In this document: one piece after another, positions 21,189 to 30,316 of the stretch | Layout of the letters: each line of letters starts with the position of its first letter | Numbering within the stretch: the stretch's first letter is position 1 | From: Nitrosomonas sp. | GTDB taxonomy: Bacteria > Pseudomonadota > Gammaproteobacteria > Burkholderiales > Nitrosomonadaceae | Direction of reading: 5' to 3' | NCBI GenBank assembly: GCA_016708955.1 | Contig: JADJES010000001.1 | Location: 62,001-126,000 of the forward strand | DNA length: 64,000 bases | Position numbers and translations under genes: made by a program | Notes under the pieces: generated by a model | What the model was told of the DNA's origin: nothing | What the model saw: the letters and a program-made list of their open reading frames with translations, nothing else | Databases searched by the model: none

Positions 21189-23318
21189 TTACTCAATGGT
21201 TGCGCTGCGATACCCATCATTACTACCCTGATTTTCTTGCTTGCCGCATTGCCCTGTTGTCAGCAGTTGTGCAAATTGCTCCGCGATAATTGGCCGGCTA
21301 AAAAAATACCCCTGCCCTTCTTCGCAATGCTGTGTTTTCAGAAAAGCTAACTGATCCTGTTTCTCTACACCTTCAGCTATTACCAGTTGCTTTAGGCTGG
21401 CGCCCATGGCGATCACGGCGCTCGCGATGATTCCGTTATCACAACTGATATCCCGTACAAACGATTGGTCGATTTTGAGGATATCGATCGAAAATTGATG
21501 CAGATAACTCAAACTGGAGTAACCTGTACCAAAATCATCTACCGCCAGCTGTATCCCCATATTCTTAAGTTGCTGAAGTATCAGGTTGCTGGATTCGACA
21601 TCGCGCATCAACACGCTTTCGGTAATTTCCAGTTGCAGGTGGCAGGGATCAAGCCCGGTTTCGTTCAAAATTAATTGCACGCCCGCAACGAAATCTTTGA
21701 AGCGAAATTCCAGCGCCGAGATATTCACGGCGATTGATCCCAGTTTCAGTCCCGCTGCTTCCCAGCGTTTGGCTTGCGCGCAGGCTTCGCGTAACACCCA
21801 GCGGCCAATCGGCACGATCAAACCGCAATCTTCTGCAATCTGTACAAAGCGATCCGGCAGCACTAAACCCCATTCCGGATGCTTCCAGCGCAACAATGCC
21901 TCAGCACCGGTAATCTTTCCGCTGTCCAGGTTGACCTTAGGCTGGTAATACAAGACGAATTCCTGCCGCATCAACGCATACCGGAGATGAGTCTCAATGG
22001 CTAATCGCTCAAATGCACGGAGGTTCATGTCATTCTTGAAAAACTGGTAATTGTTCCGGCCTCTTTCCTTGGCGTGATACATCGCGATATCCGCATTCTT
22101 GATCAATGTTTCCGGATCCTGGCCATCTGCGGGATAAACACTGATCCCGATACTGGTCGTTATATACAAGACATGTTCAGCAATAGTGTGTGGTTTTGCC
22201 AACACAGTCAGTATCTTGTCGGCAGTCAAGGCAGCATCTTGTGCGTGCTTGTCCTGTGTCAGCAGTATCACGAATTCGTCCCCGCCCAACCGGCTAACCG
22301 TGTCGGAACTGCGCACACAGGTGCTCAGATCTTGTGCGATAGATTGCAGGAGTTTATCGCCGGTTGAGTGTCCGAGCGAATCATTAATGTGCTTGAAATT
22401 ATCCAGATCAAGAAATAGCAGGGCAAGGTACGTACCACGCCGTTTTGCCAACTCAATGGCTTGGGTGATACGGTCATTCAGCAACGCGCGGTTCGGCAAA
22501 TTAGTCAGCGAATCGTGCTGCGCCAGATAGGCCATTTTCGCGACTATCGCCCGCGCTGGTGTGACATCATGGAACACAATCACTGCGCCACGTATCCGCC
22601 CGTTTGAATCATGGATCGGTGCGGCGGAATCTTCAATCGCCACTTCGTTTCCGTCGCGCCGGATCAAAATCGAATCCGCAGCCAATGTCATCGGTTTGTC
22701 TTGCTGCAACACCAACTCGACCGGATTGGATACCGGGTTGTAAGTCTCGCTATTGATAATTCGCATCACCTCACGAATTGGATATCCGCGCGCCTCTTCT
22801 TTCAACCATCCGGTCATATTCTCCGCTGCAGTATTCAAATAATCGATATTGCCCGCCATATCCGTGCTGATGACTGCATCGCTGATGGAGTTGAGCGTGA
22901 TTTCAGCGCGGGTTCTTTCTATGAAGAGCGATTCCTCGACGGCCTTGCGCTGGATGATATTACGAAGCGAGTGCGGCACCAGACTGTTGCTAAAGTAATC
23001 TTTCGACAGATGACCTTGTGCGCCGCGCTGCATTGTTTCCTTCGCAAGCATATGATTATCTGTTGCATGGAGCGCTAAGATCGGTGTTTGAGGCACAACC
23101 GCAAACAACTGATCAAATGTAGCAATGCCTTGGCTGTCGGACAGAAACAAATCTACCAGAATGGCGTCGATATCACCTGCGCGCAGCCGCTCAAGTCCAT
23201 CGGAGAGGCACGTGACCCACTCAATGTCGAATGCGCCATCTTCTGATTGGCTGAGCACATTCTCCAGCGACTTGGCGTCGGTGGCATCGCTTGTGATAAT
23301 CAAAACTTGATACGCCAT
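21189..23318 (-). CDS. Response-regulator/PAS/GGDEF/EAL cyclic-di-GMP protein
   Basis: 709 residues from MAYQVLI (ATG at 23318; the frame is open upstream to 23396). Domains in order: receiver-like REC (about 1-120, with DAILVDLFLSDSQG), PAS (about 140-255, AVISTDMAGNIDYLNTAAEN), GGDEF (about 270-430, intact SRLGGDEFV near residue 343), and EAL (about 440-690, GAEALLRWKHPEWG near 471 and VDDFGTGYSSLSYL). Both the cyclase and phosphodiesterase active-site motifs look intact, so it could make or degrade c-di-GMP. It is encoded alone. Confidence 0.9.
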   Translation of the reverse strand: MAYQVLIITSDATDAKSLENVLSQSEDGAFDIEWVTCLSDGLERLRAGDIDAILVDLFLSDSQGIATFDQLFAVVPQTPILALHATDNHMLAKETMQRGAQGHLSKDYFSNSLVPHSLRNIIQRKAVEESLFIERTRAEITLNSISDAVISTDMAGNIDYLNTAAENMTGWLKEEARGYPIREVMRIINSETYNPVSNPVELVLQQDKPMTLAADSILIRRDGNEVAIEDSAAPIHDSNGRIRGAVIVFHDVTPARAIVAKMAYLAQHDSLTNLPNRALLNDRITQAIELAKRRGTYLALLFLDLDNFKHINDSLGHSTGDKLLQSIAQDLSTCVRSSDTVSRLGGDEFVILLTQDKHAQDAALTADKILTVLAKPHTIAEHVLYITTSIGISVYPADGQDPETLIKNADIAMYHAKERGRNNYQFFKNDMNLRAFERLAIETHLRYALMRQEFVLYYQPKVNLDSGKITGAEALLRWKHPEWGLVLPDRFVQIAEDCGLIVPIGRWVLREACAQAKRWEAAGLKLGSIAVNISALEFRFKDFVAGVQLILNETGLDPCHLQLEITESVLMRDVESSNLILQQLKNMGIQLAVDDFGTGYSSLSYLHQFSIDILKIDQSFVRDISCDNGIIASAVIAMGASLKQLVIAEGVEKQDQLAFLKTQHCEEGQGYFFSRPIIAEQFAQLLTTGQCGKQENQGSNDGYRSATIE

Positions 23319-23465
23319 GCAATCTTTTCTCGAAGGAAGGGTAGAGTGACTCATAGGCTTGATTAAGCTAGCTCTCGCCCGCCCGCCCGTTTCCACTGCA
23401 ACGGCACACTATTGAAAGGTAAGCGAAATTTAATCACCAGGTGTAGATTCATATAGCCATTCCCG

Positions 23466-23690
23466 CTACTTTTTACCTTTGCCGACCTCGTGACCGATGA
23501 CGCCACCAACTGCTGCACCGCCGACCGTTCCGAGAGCGCCACCACCGGTAAGGGCGGCACCGCCGACAGCACCAACGCCAGCGCCGATCGCAGTGTTCCT
23601 ATCCCGCGCCGACATCCCGGCACAACCATTTAAGCTGAGTATCACAGCGATCATTAACGTAGTGATTGAAAATCTTCGTATTGTTTTCAT
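23466..23690 (-). CDS. Glycine-zipper lipoprotein
   Basis: 74 residues. The lipobox LNGC (Cys23) is followed by a glycine-zipper segment IGAGVGAVGGAALTGGGALG and TVGGAAVGGVIGHEVGKGKK. This is the OsmB/YMGG-like architecture of small outer-membrane lipoproteins induced by envelope or osmotic stress in other bacteria. Operator 13 is 79 bp upstream. Confidence 0.85.
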   Translation of the reverse strand: MKTIRRFSITTLMIAVILSLNGCAGMSARDRNTAIGAGVGAVGGAALTGGGALGTVGGAAVGGVIGHEVGKGKK

Positions 23691-23768
23691 TGGGCACCTC
23701 TTTATTAAACATCTAGATATAAGGAAATTCTTATATTTTTAATGCTATTCTCAATATCCACAAGCATC

Positions 23769-23784
23769 CGTGCGCTGCCGCACA
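23769..23784 (-). promoter_or_regulatory. Palindromic operator, site 13 (CGTGCGCTGCCGCACA)
   Basis: Good match to the consensus. On the minus strand an AT-rich AATAGCAT follows about 19 bp after the site, a weaker -10 than at other sites. It precedes the glycine-zipper lipoprotein gene. Confidence 0.55.
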
Positions 23785-23858
23785 TACTCACTATATGATC
23801 CCTGCAATAATTTGATTGGGTAGATGTTTTTTTCTCCGCTTCCTGATAACCGCCTGCT

Positions 23859-24022
23859 AGGAGTCTGTCGGACTTAAGGTCAATCTACTGCGCCAGTGGG
23901 ATAACGGTTCATATTTCCTCAATTTCTCGTTGCATAGATCGACTATGCGCCTAAAAATAGAGAAAATCTGCACTCGTTCTCCCACTCGGCTCGCTACGAT
24001 TGCTTAAGTCCGACAGGCTCCT
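23859..24022. repeat. Miniature inverted repeat, family D, copy 1
   Basis: About 164 bp with ends AGGAGTCTGTCGGACTTAA and TTAAGTCCGACAGGCTCCT, and non-coding interior. Other copies are at 35794-35956 and 62859-63028, with similar ends but much more variable interiors. Confidence 0.8.
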
Positions 24023-24154
24023 AGACCGGATGATCGCAAATGAATAATTCCTGTTCCTATAAGAAATAGTCAGTTGGGGAATAGATGGTTGAAAAAAGAA
24101 TGCCCTCGTAATTAAACGTTATTCAAGTTAAATTTTTAAAAAATAAGGAATACT

Positions 24155-25279
24155 ATGCACTTTCTGCCAATCATCGCATTCATGCTATTTGGGGCATCCG
24201 CTGTGAATGCTGCGATGCCTGATGATTCTTATATCGCTGGTTACGCTGCAGGAATTCTCAAACATCAGTTCCAAATCGATGCGCCTGCATTAATTGTACG
24301 TAACGGTACTATTACGATACCGGCCGATAAAGTATCTGCAGGAGATCGCGCCAAGGTTGTGCAGATACTTTCCGAAATTCCAGGGGTCGCTCGAGTGGAA
24401 GTGGGAGAACACGCCGTTCAGCGATCTGTCGCGACTGCTTCCGTGCCGGATAAAGAAATCATCCCTAAAAAAAGCGCACCTGCAATAGGCTCAACAATGC
24501 TAGCCACGGGCTTGCTACCCGAAGGTCATTTGTTTAAGCCGTTACTCGCCGATCCACGGTGGGCTCATTTCTCAGTTGCTTATCGCAATTATGTAGGCAA
24601 CGAGATTGATGGAAATAACAATGGCTCGGTTAGCTTTGGTGAAACGATACCGTTTTATCGCGCCAATATCGGGCGATCCATTGTGCAATGGGAAACAGGT
24701 ATTCAGGCCGCCGTCTTTAGTGACTTCAATCTGGGTGCTTCTTCATCCGATCTCATCAATACGGATTTTATTGCATCGGCCTATTCCAGTATGCGCGCGA
24801 AAAACGCATCGGCGTTTGCCCGTATCTACCATCAAAGCTCTCATCTTGGCGATGAATTTTTACTGAGAAAACTGACGAACCTAGAGCGCGTCAACCTTAG
24901 CTACGAAGGCATCGATCTCAAACTTTCTTATGAGCTTCCCTATGGGGTAAGAGTCTATGGCGGAGGTGGCGGGATTTTCCATAAAGAGCCATCGACCATC
25001 AAACCCTGGTCCGTGCAATATGGCATGGAATTCAGAAGTCCATGGCGCATAGAAAGCGCAGCAATGCGGCCAATTATGGCAGTTGATGTCAAGAATCATG
25101 AGCAAAACAATTGGAACGCCGATATATCCGCCCGGGCTGGCGTTCAATTCGATAATTTTCAGACCTTCAACAGAAAATTTCAAGTGTTGGCCGAATATTT
25201 CAATGGCAATTCCCCTACCGGTCAGTTTTTTAGGGAGAAAGTCGAATACATCGGCCTCGGGCTACATTACCATTATTAG
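24155..25279 (+). CDS. DUF1207-type secreted protein
   Basis: 374 residues with a signal peptide (FMLFGASAVNAA, cleavage near residue 20). The N-terminal part (about 25-90) looks like a BON-type fold (GTITIPADKVSAGDRAKVVQ). The main part (about 115-374) matches DUF1207: LLPEGHLFKPLLADPRWAHF, WETGIQAAVFSDF, and a C-terminal beta-rich region ending in VEYIGLGLHYHY, suggestive of an outer-membrane-associated protein. It precedes the catalase-like lipoprotein gene by 41 bp and probably shares its transcript. Confidence 0.8.
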   Translation: MHFLPIIAFMLFGASAVNAAMPDDSYIAGYAAGILKHQFQIDAPALIVRNGTITIPADKVSAGDRAKVVQILSEIPGVARVEVGEHAVQRSVATASVPDKEIIPKKSAPAIGSTMLATGLLPEGHLFKPLLADPRWAHFSVAYRNYVGNEIDGNNNGSVSFGETIPFYRANIGRSIVQWETGIQAAVFSDFNLGASSSDLINTDFIASAYSSMRAKNASAFARIYHQSSHLGDEFLLRKLTNLERVNLSYEGIDLKLSYELPYGVRVYGGGGGIFHKEPSTIKPWSVQYGMEFRSPWRIESAAMRPIMAVDVKNHEQNNWNADISARAGVQFDNFQTFNRKFQVLAEYFNGNSPTGQFFREKVEYIGLGLHYHY

Positions 25280-25320
25280 CCCGGCTTGAATCCCATTCCT
25301 TTTGCTATGAGACCACTATC

Positions 25321-26520
25321 ATGCCCCCATTAGCCCTTCCCCCAAATTTGCTGATCCTTGCAGTACTTTTATCAAGCTTAGTATTTGTAACCGCTTGCAG
25401 TGCCCCGCAAGACAGCGCGGTTGCGAACACAAAGCTATCCGGCAGTCAATTGGCGCCAGCGAGTGACATCGAATTTGACGCAGAACTCGGCGAATCGCCC
25501 TGGCCGGAAGAGGGAGCAACAACGTTGGCCATCACGGAAAGTATCCAGCAAACGATCAAGTCACGCTATGCGAACGATCTTCCCGCACTTCGCCATGTTC
25601 ACTCCAAGGCACATGGCTGTGTACTGGCGGATTTCCAGGTTAATAAGACGCTGCAGAATGAACACCAGCAGGGCATCTTCCAGCCCGGTGCGAGCTATAA
25701 GGCTTGGATTCGCTTTTCAAACGGCGACAGCGATGCAACACGCGAAGATAAAGAAGGTGACGGGCGCGGCATGGCAATCAAACTGATGGGTGTCTCCGGG
25801 GAGAAACTCTTGCCCGATGAGAGCCATACGCAGGATTTCGTGATGATCAATCATCCGGTGTTTTTCATCAACGACCCACAAAAATATCTGAGTCTGATCG
25901 AGTCGCTCAGCAGTTCCAATATGCTGGCCCGATTGTCCGCACCCTTTGCACTCGGGATCGAAGGCTCAATTATCGCGGCAAAAATCAATGGTAAGAAAAT
26001 CAGAAACCCGCTTTACACGCGCTACTGGTCGATGGTGCCTTATCAGCTCGGCACCGGATCAAACCGCCGCGCAATGAAATACTCGGCTAAACCTTGCAAT
26101 CAATTGGACAACACTCCCCAATCAGATCAACTCCAGGATCCCAATTACCTGCGCACAGCAATGAAGAATCATCTCGACACAGATAACGCTTGTTTCGATT
26201 TCCTGATTCAGACGCGAGATACCCGCACAGCGGCAGGCTCAGCGCTTAGCGTCGAGATGGCTACAAACGAATGGGAAGAGAGTGCAGCACCTTTTTTCAA
26301 AGTCGCCACGATCACGATCCCCAAACAGGATTTTGATAAGCCTGAGCAGCACAAATTCTGTGAGAATCTTTCGTACACGCCCTGGCACTCAGTATTCGAA
26401 CATCGTCCGCTCGGCGGGGTCAATCGAATCCGCAAAGTGGTTTACACATCCACTGCCAATCTTAGGCGCAGCATGAATGCCGTAACGCCTACTGAACCGG
26501 CAGGCAATGAAGTTTTTTAA
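25321..26520 (+). CDS. Catalase-family haem lipoprotein
   Basis: 399 residues with a lipobox FVTAC (Cys26), so probably membrane-anchored on the periplasmic side. Catalase-fold features are the distal His in RHVHSKAHGCV (about residue 97), WIRFSNGDSD, GRGMAIKLMG and TQDFVMINHPVFF. It belongs to the short catalase-related (SrpA/KatE-like) group rather than true catalase; activity may be peroxidase-like. It follows the DUF1207 gene closely. Confidence 0.85.
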   Translation: MPPLALPPNLLILAVLLSSLVFVTACSAPQDSAVANTKLSGSQLAPASDIEFDAELGESPWPEEGATTLAITESIQQTIKSRYANDLPALRHVHSKAHGCVLADFQVNKTLQNEHQQGIFQPGASYKAWIRFSNGDSDATREDKEGDGRGMAIKLMGVSGEKLLPDESHTQDFVMINHPVFFINDPQKYLSLIESLSSSNMLARLSAPFALGIEGSIIAAKINGKKIRNPLYTRYWSMVPYQLGTGSNRRAMKYSAKPCNQLDNTPQSDQLQDPNYLRTAMKNHLDTDNACFDFLIQTRDTRTAAGSALSVEMATNEWEESAAPFFKVATITIPKQDFDKPEQHKFCENLSYTPWHSVFEHRPLGGVNRIRKVVYTSTANLRRSMNAVTPTEPAGNEVF

Positions 26521-26585
26521 GAATGGTCTAAGTATCTGTCGGACTAAACAGTTAATTAAGTATTTAAAGAGGAGTGATAATAAAC

Positions 26586-27740
26586 ATGAAACTTCCAAAA
26601 CTTAAATGCACAGCGATCTTTGTCGCCGGAATTTTCGCAACTTCGATCTCAGCAATCGCACGTGCGGACTGGTCTATTACAGGATTGGGTACGCTGGGCG
26701 GAACATACAGCGTTGCGCGGGCTATCAACGACTCCGGGCAAGTAGTGGGCAACGGCAATGGATCGGATCACGCCTTCATTACCGGCGCAAATGGCGTAGG
26801 AATGGACTACTTGGATACCTTGGGTGGAACAGGAAGCTATGCTTCCGGTATCAACAATTCCGGGCAGGTGGTAGGACATTCTTTCACGAGCGCTGGTAAC
26901 TATCATGCCTTCATTACTGGCTCAAATGGTGTAGGCATGACCGACTTGGGTACCTTGGGTGGAAATTATAGTGCTGCTTACAGTATCAACAACCTTGGAC
27001 AGGTAGTAGGCGTTTCTTCCATTGCTGGCGATGCTGCTTACCACGCCTTTATCACTGGCCCGAATGGTGTGGGCATGATCGACTTGGGTACCTTGGGGGG
27101 AGATTACAGCACTGCTTACAGTATCAACGATTCAGGGCAGGTAGTGGGGGCTTCTTCCATTGCGGATTCAGCCATTCAGCACGCTTTCGTCACCGGCGCA
27201 AACGGCGTAGGCATGACCGATCTGAGTACCCTTGGCGGAACGACAAACAGCATTGCCTGGGATATTAACAGTTCAGGGCAGGTGGTGGGATTTTCTGGCC
27301 TTTATGATGACTACTCTGGTTATTATTCTGCGCAAGCCTTTATCACTGATACAAGCAGCTCAGGCGTGGTCGATCTAGGTACTCCGATAAACAGCTATGC
27401 TAACGGTATCAATGATTTTGGGCAAGTGGTAGGGGGATTAAATAGTTTTTGTGACAACTGCGGGCACAGTTCTTTTCTGTATAGCGACAACATAATAACC
27501 GATCTTTCGCTGCTTGCGCCGGTCGTCGCGGCCGGATGGACTGAGCTTTCAGCAGTTGCTATCAACAATCATGGACAGATCGTTGGATGGGGGTTCCTGA
27601 AGGATTCTCCAGGTGGCGGATCTCGTGCATTTTTGCTTTCACCAATTACCGCAGTTCCAGAGCCCGAGTCCTACGCCATGCTGCTGATCGGATTGGGATT
27701 GCTCAGTTTTATATTGCGACGCAGAAAAAAATTAACGTAG
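26586..27740 (+). CDS. HAF-repeat protein with PEP-CTERM sorting signal
   Basis: 384 residues from the ATG at 26586 (AGGAG lies 11 bases upstream; an alternative GTG overlaps that site). A signal peptide ends near AIARA. About six tandem HAF repeats of roughly 45-50 residues follow, with the core DLGTLGG, SINDSGQVVG and HAFITG. The C-terminus is VPEPESYAMLLIGLGLLSFI plus a basic tail, a PEP-CTERM signal cut by an EpsH-type exosortase. It is a likely surface or matrix protein. Repeats are similar at the DNA level, so length may vary between strains. Confidence 0.85.
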   Translation: MKLPKLKCTAIFVAGIFATSISAIARADWSITGLGTLGGTYSVARAINDSGQVVGNGNGSDHAFITGANGVGMDYLDTLGGTGSYASGINNSGQVVGHSFTSAGNYHAFITGSNGVGMTDLGTLGGNYSAAYSINNLGQVVGVSSIAGDAAYHAFITGPNGVGMIDLGTLGGDYSTAYSINDSGQVVGASSIADSAIQHAFVTGANGVGMTDLSTLGGTTNSIAWDINSSGQVVGFSGLYDDYSGYYSAQAFITDTSSSGVVDLGTPINSYANGINDFGQVVGGLNSFCDNCGHSSFLYSDNIITDLSLLAPVVAAGWTELSAVAINNHGQIVGWGFLKDSPGGGSRAFLLSPITAVPEPESYAMLLIGLGLLSFILRRRKKLT

Positions 27741-27844
27741 CGCATCAGGATTTTATTAAGGTAAGAGAATTGAGAGAAAAATTTATTTTAAATAAATCAT
27801 ATGGTTGTGTGTTTTCATACAAACGCAACAGCATTTTGACTATA

Positions 27845-27975
27845 GGGCACTTCTAAAAATTCAAAGTTCTAAACAAAACGAGGCACGAGAAAAAATGGTT
27901 ACGCAGCATATGCATGATATGTAAGGAAACATTTTTTTCGAGTAACAAAGTGTTGTGACGAAATTTGGATTTTTA
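27845..27975. repeat. Miniature inverted repeat, family A, copy 3 (interrupted)
   Basis: Inverted relative to copies 1 and 2. It starts GGGCACTTCTAAAAATTC after a TA and is normal until GGATTTTTA at 27975. The expected end (GAAGTGCCCTA) is missing there but reappears at 29522-29533 as TAGAGATGCCCTA. An IS110-type element lies between, so the IS inserted into the repeat. Confidence 0.8.
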
Positions 27976-28045
27976 ACGTGAAAGAAACCACTAAACAGGC
28001 GCAAGTAATCCTGGCCAGCTAAGACCATATAACAATTGGCGCAAA

Positions 28046-29283
28046 TTAGGCTTGCGCTGTTTTGATAAAGCCGTGTTGAATCAGCGTTTTGATCCAACGT
28101 GCAGCATTACGCTGAACCGAAAGTTTCTCATAGTCAGTGGCGCTGTCCCGGTAATGTTGGCGCCGCTTGAACATGAAGAAGATGGTGCGTAATATTTTGT
28201 GTCCCAGTGCCACAATGGAGCGCTTGTATCCACGGCGCACGATGAGTGAGCTGAACTTTGCTTTAAAAGCAGAAGTGGTTCGGCTGGCAGCGTGAGCAAA
28301 TTCACATAGAAGACGACGAACATAAGCGTTGCCTTTGCGTGTCCGCCCGGATTGGCGCTTACCTGCTGATTCGTTATTGCCTGGACAGATACCAACCCAT
28401 GAACACAGGCGATCCGCGCTGCCAAAGGCATCCATATTGTTGCCGATTTCTACCAGCAGCATGGCCGCGCCGATGAGATCGACACCGGGCAGGGTTTGCA
28501 GTAACACCAGCCAGTTGTGTTCGCTTTCCAGTCCGGCAAGCAAGCGTTGGTCAAACCGAGCGATGCGTTGTTCGATTTCCTCGATATGCTGCATCAATTC
28601 ATTGAGCACGAAGCGGTGGCTTTCGGTTAATTCTCCCTGCAAGGCATCGAACAATTCTTCACGGCTGGCTTTGAGCCGTCGTGATGCGAATTTCAAAACC
28701 TCCTGGGGCATTTTGTTTGCGATAAGCGCCTTGATCATGGCGCGGGCCGATTGTCCATGAACATCGCTGACCACGACACCCAGGCGTATGCCGCCATCGG
28801 CGAGAATCTTGTGTAAACGATTCTTTTCAGATGCAAGCTGTCCGGTCAGCTTTTGCCGCTGCCGGGCAATCAAACGCAATTCGCGCATTTTTGCGGGCGG
28901 AATAAACGATGCACGCAGCAATCCGGCACGCGACAACGTTGCCAGCCATTGTGCATCGTTGATATCTGTTTTGCGTCCGGGAACATTTTTGACATGCCGG
29001 GCGTTCACGACTTTTGCACGAATGCCTGCCGCCTCAATGCCGCGTAAGGACTTTTCCAGTAGATGCCGGTGCTTTCCATCACAACTTCGTCAGGCTGCAA
29101 TTGAACCACCCACTGCGCCAGCGCGCGTCGGTCTTTCTTGAATGTACCAAATTGACGCTGCTCAATCCGTATCAAACCGTCGCATTCTTCGATCAGTGCG
29201 CAGGCCGTAATCTGTGCTTGATGCACATCGAGTCCAATAACACGTTTGTAAAGCGCGACCAATTCCATAATTCCTCCATTCAA
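28046..29283 (-). pseudogene. IS110-family transposase with one frameshift
   Basis: The N-terminal DEDD domain starts MELVALYKRVIGLDVHQAQI and includes VVMESTGIYWKSPYAAL; after a one-base loss near 29020-29035 the frame changes and continues NARHVKNVPGRKTDINDAQW. The C-terminal Transposase_20 domain has LLQTLPGVDLIGAAMLL and GKRQSGRTRKGNAYVRRLL, which holds the conserved serine region. Restoring one base would give about 410 residues, the usual length. It is probably inactive unless frameshifting occurs. Confidence 0.85.
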
Positions 29284-29489
29284 TTTATACTCGTGAATGG
29301 AAGGCGGCGGATGCCGGAACTGAAAATGCCTGAAGGTAATTATCTGCCTTCGGCCTGTTTAACGTGCGCCTCTATGGAAGCAATCCGGGGTTCGAGTCAG
29401 TTCGGCGGGTCACGTTAGAGTGCGGGATCAAGTCACCAAAAAATCTGTGCGACCTCTCCCCGCCACCTCCCACCTCAAAGTTTCTTTCA
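29284..29489 (-). ncRNA. Putative IS110 bridge-RNA region
   Basis: Non-coding segment before the transposase start, where IS110-subgroup elements encode the bridge RNA. It holds inverted segments such as GCCTGAAGG/CCTTCGGC. Two stretches repeat the actual insertion junctions: TTTAACGTG (29358-29366) equals the left junction (27972-27980), and CGTTAGAG (29413-29420) equals the right junction (29519-29526). This fits guide loops, but RNA boundaries and folding were not computed. Confidence 0.45.
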
Positions 29490-29595
29490 TGATCAGGGGT
29501 GGCGTCTACTGCAATGTGCGTTAGAGATGCCCTATATGCTGTGTTTTATCAGGCGCACTATGACCTGATTCATTTATAATTTTCCTAGAATTAAT

Positions 29596-29679
29596 ATGAA
29601 TAAATTCAATATCAGTTCAATCGCAGTAGCGCTCGGTCTTGCGTTTAGCGTAAGTGCCATCGTGCAAAATATGTCTTAA
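29596..29679 (+). pseudogene. Truncated copy of the 4536-4931 secreted-protein gene
   Basis: 27 codons: MNKFNISSIAVALGLAFSVS followed by AIVQNMS and a stop. The gene at 4536-4931 starts MNKFNISSILVALGLAFSGS then AIAQNMS, so this is its signal-peptide region cut short. Downstream are further diverged scraps of the gene and a terminator. Confidence 0.75.
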
Positions 29680-29758
29680 GATGAGCGAAGCTAAAAAAGT
29701 TAGGAATCAAACCTGACAAGTTGCTGAGAAGTACTTCAATGCGCAGTTAAATATGAAA

Positions 29759-29812
29759 TAAAACCGGAAGGGACTACCAACTTACTCAAGGTTGGTAGTC
29801 CTTCCGGTTTTT
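29759..29812 (+). terminator. Rho-independent terminator
   Basis: AAAACCGGAAGGGACTACCAAC pairs with its near-complement GGTTGGTAGTCCTTCCGGTTTT across a short loop, ending in TTTTT. It follows the truncated secreted-protein copy, just as a strong terminator follows the intact gene at 4536. Confidence 0.85.
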
Positions 29813-29874
29813 CATGTTCTCAAATTCATCGGTTTCTCAACAAGCGGATAGGCATTGATATTACGCTTTACGTG

Positions 29875-30115
29875 TTAGCAACAAATAGAAATATCCTGTT
29901 TCGTCAAAAATGGCAACTTTCCGTGGACCAGCAAGATCGCTAATCTACCATCCAGATAACGTAATACAGTCACTTTAGCCTTCACATTGTGACATCGATG
30001 CTGATTAGCAGGAATCTGCAGCTTGATGTGGTTGAAACTGACGCAGTTGTCATGTCCCACTCCGCGTTCCTGGCGCTCACTGCCCAGAGAAATCGGGTTT
30101 GCGCGTGCCTGCCCA
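29875..30115 (-). pseudogene. Transposase C-terminal remnant (ISNCY-like)
   Basis: The minus strand reads ERGVGHDNCVSFNHIKLQIP, then NQHRCHNVKAKVTVLRYLDG and RLAILLVHGKL. This is the C-terminal beta-rich segment of ISNCY-type integrase-core transposases (VG-DNCV-F---LQIP; V-V--Y-DG-L-I). The catalytic domain is absent, so only the tail is left. Confidence 0.6.
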
Positions 30116-30316
30116 TTCATCTCATACCAGAATCTTTATTTGGCGGCACATAACTGATCGCTGAGTTTCTGAGTAAGCGCTATCGACTTTTGTTTGCCCG
30201 CTCAAGCTTTTGATCACGCATTTTAATATTGTCATTGGAGTGCCGATACCTGGTATATTTGCTCCCAGTTTAGATATAGCCATTTATATTGCTGCAATAC
30301 GACTACTCAAAACCTT

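Larger units (their letters stand above)
27976..29521 (-). mobile_element. IS110-family element inserted in a family-A repeat
   Basis: About 1.5 kb between two parts of a miniature repeat. Short inverted repeats TGAAAGAAAC (27979-27988) and GTTTCTTTCA (29480-29489) lie near its ends. It contains one IS110-type transposase gene (minus strand, frameshifted) and a roughly 206-bp non-coding region before the transposase start, against 67 bp after its stop. The non-coding asymmetry is typical of IS110 elements that encode a guide RNA upstream of the transposase. Confidence 0.8.

Noticed and set aside
26700..27560. Tandem repeats that might suggest a CRISPR array
   Set aside because: The repeats are coding, about 140 bp long and in frame with HAF motifs; there are no spacers.
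29380..29410. A tRNA T-arm-like GGTTCGAGTC motif
   Set aside because: No acceptor stem or anticodon arm around it; it lies in the IS110 non-coding region.
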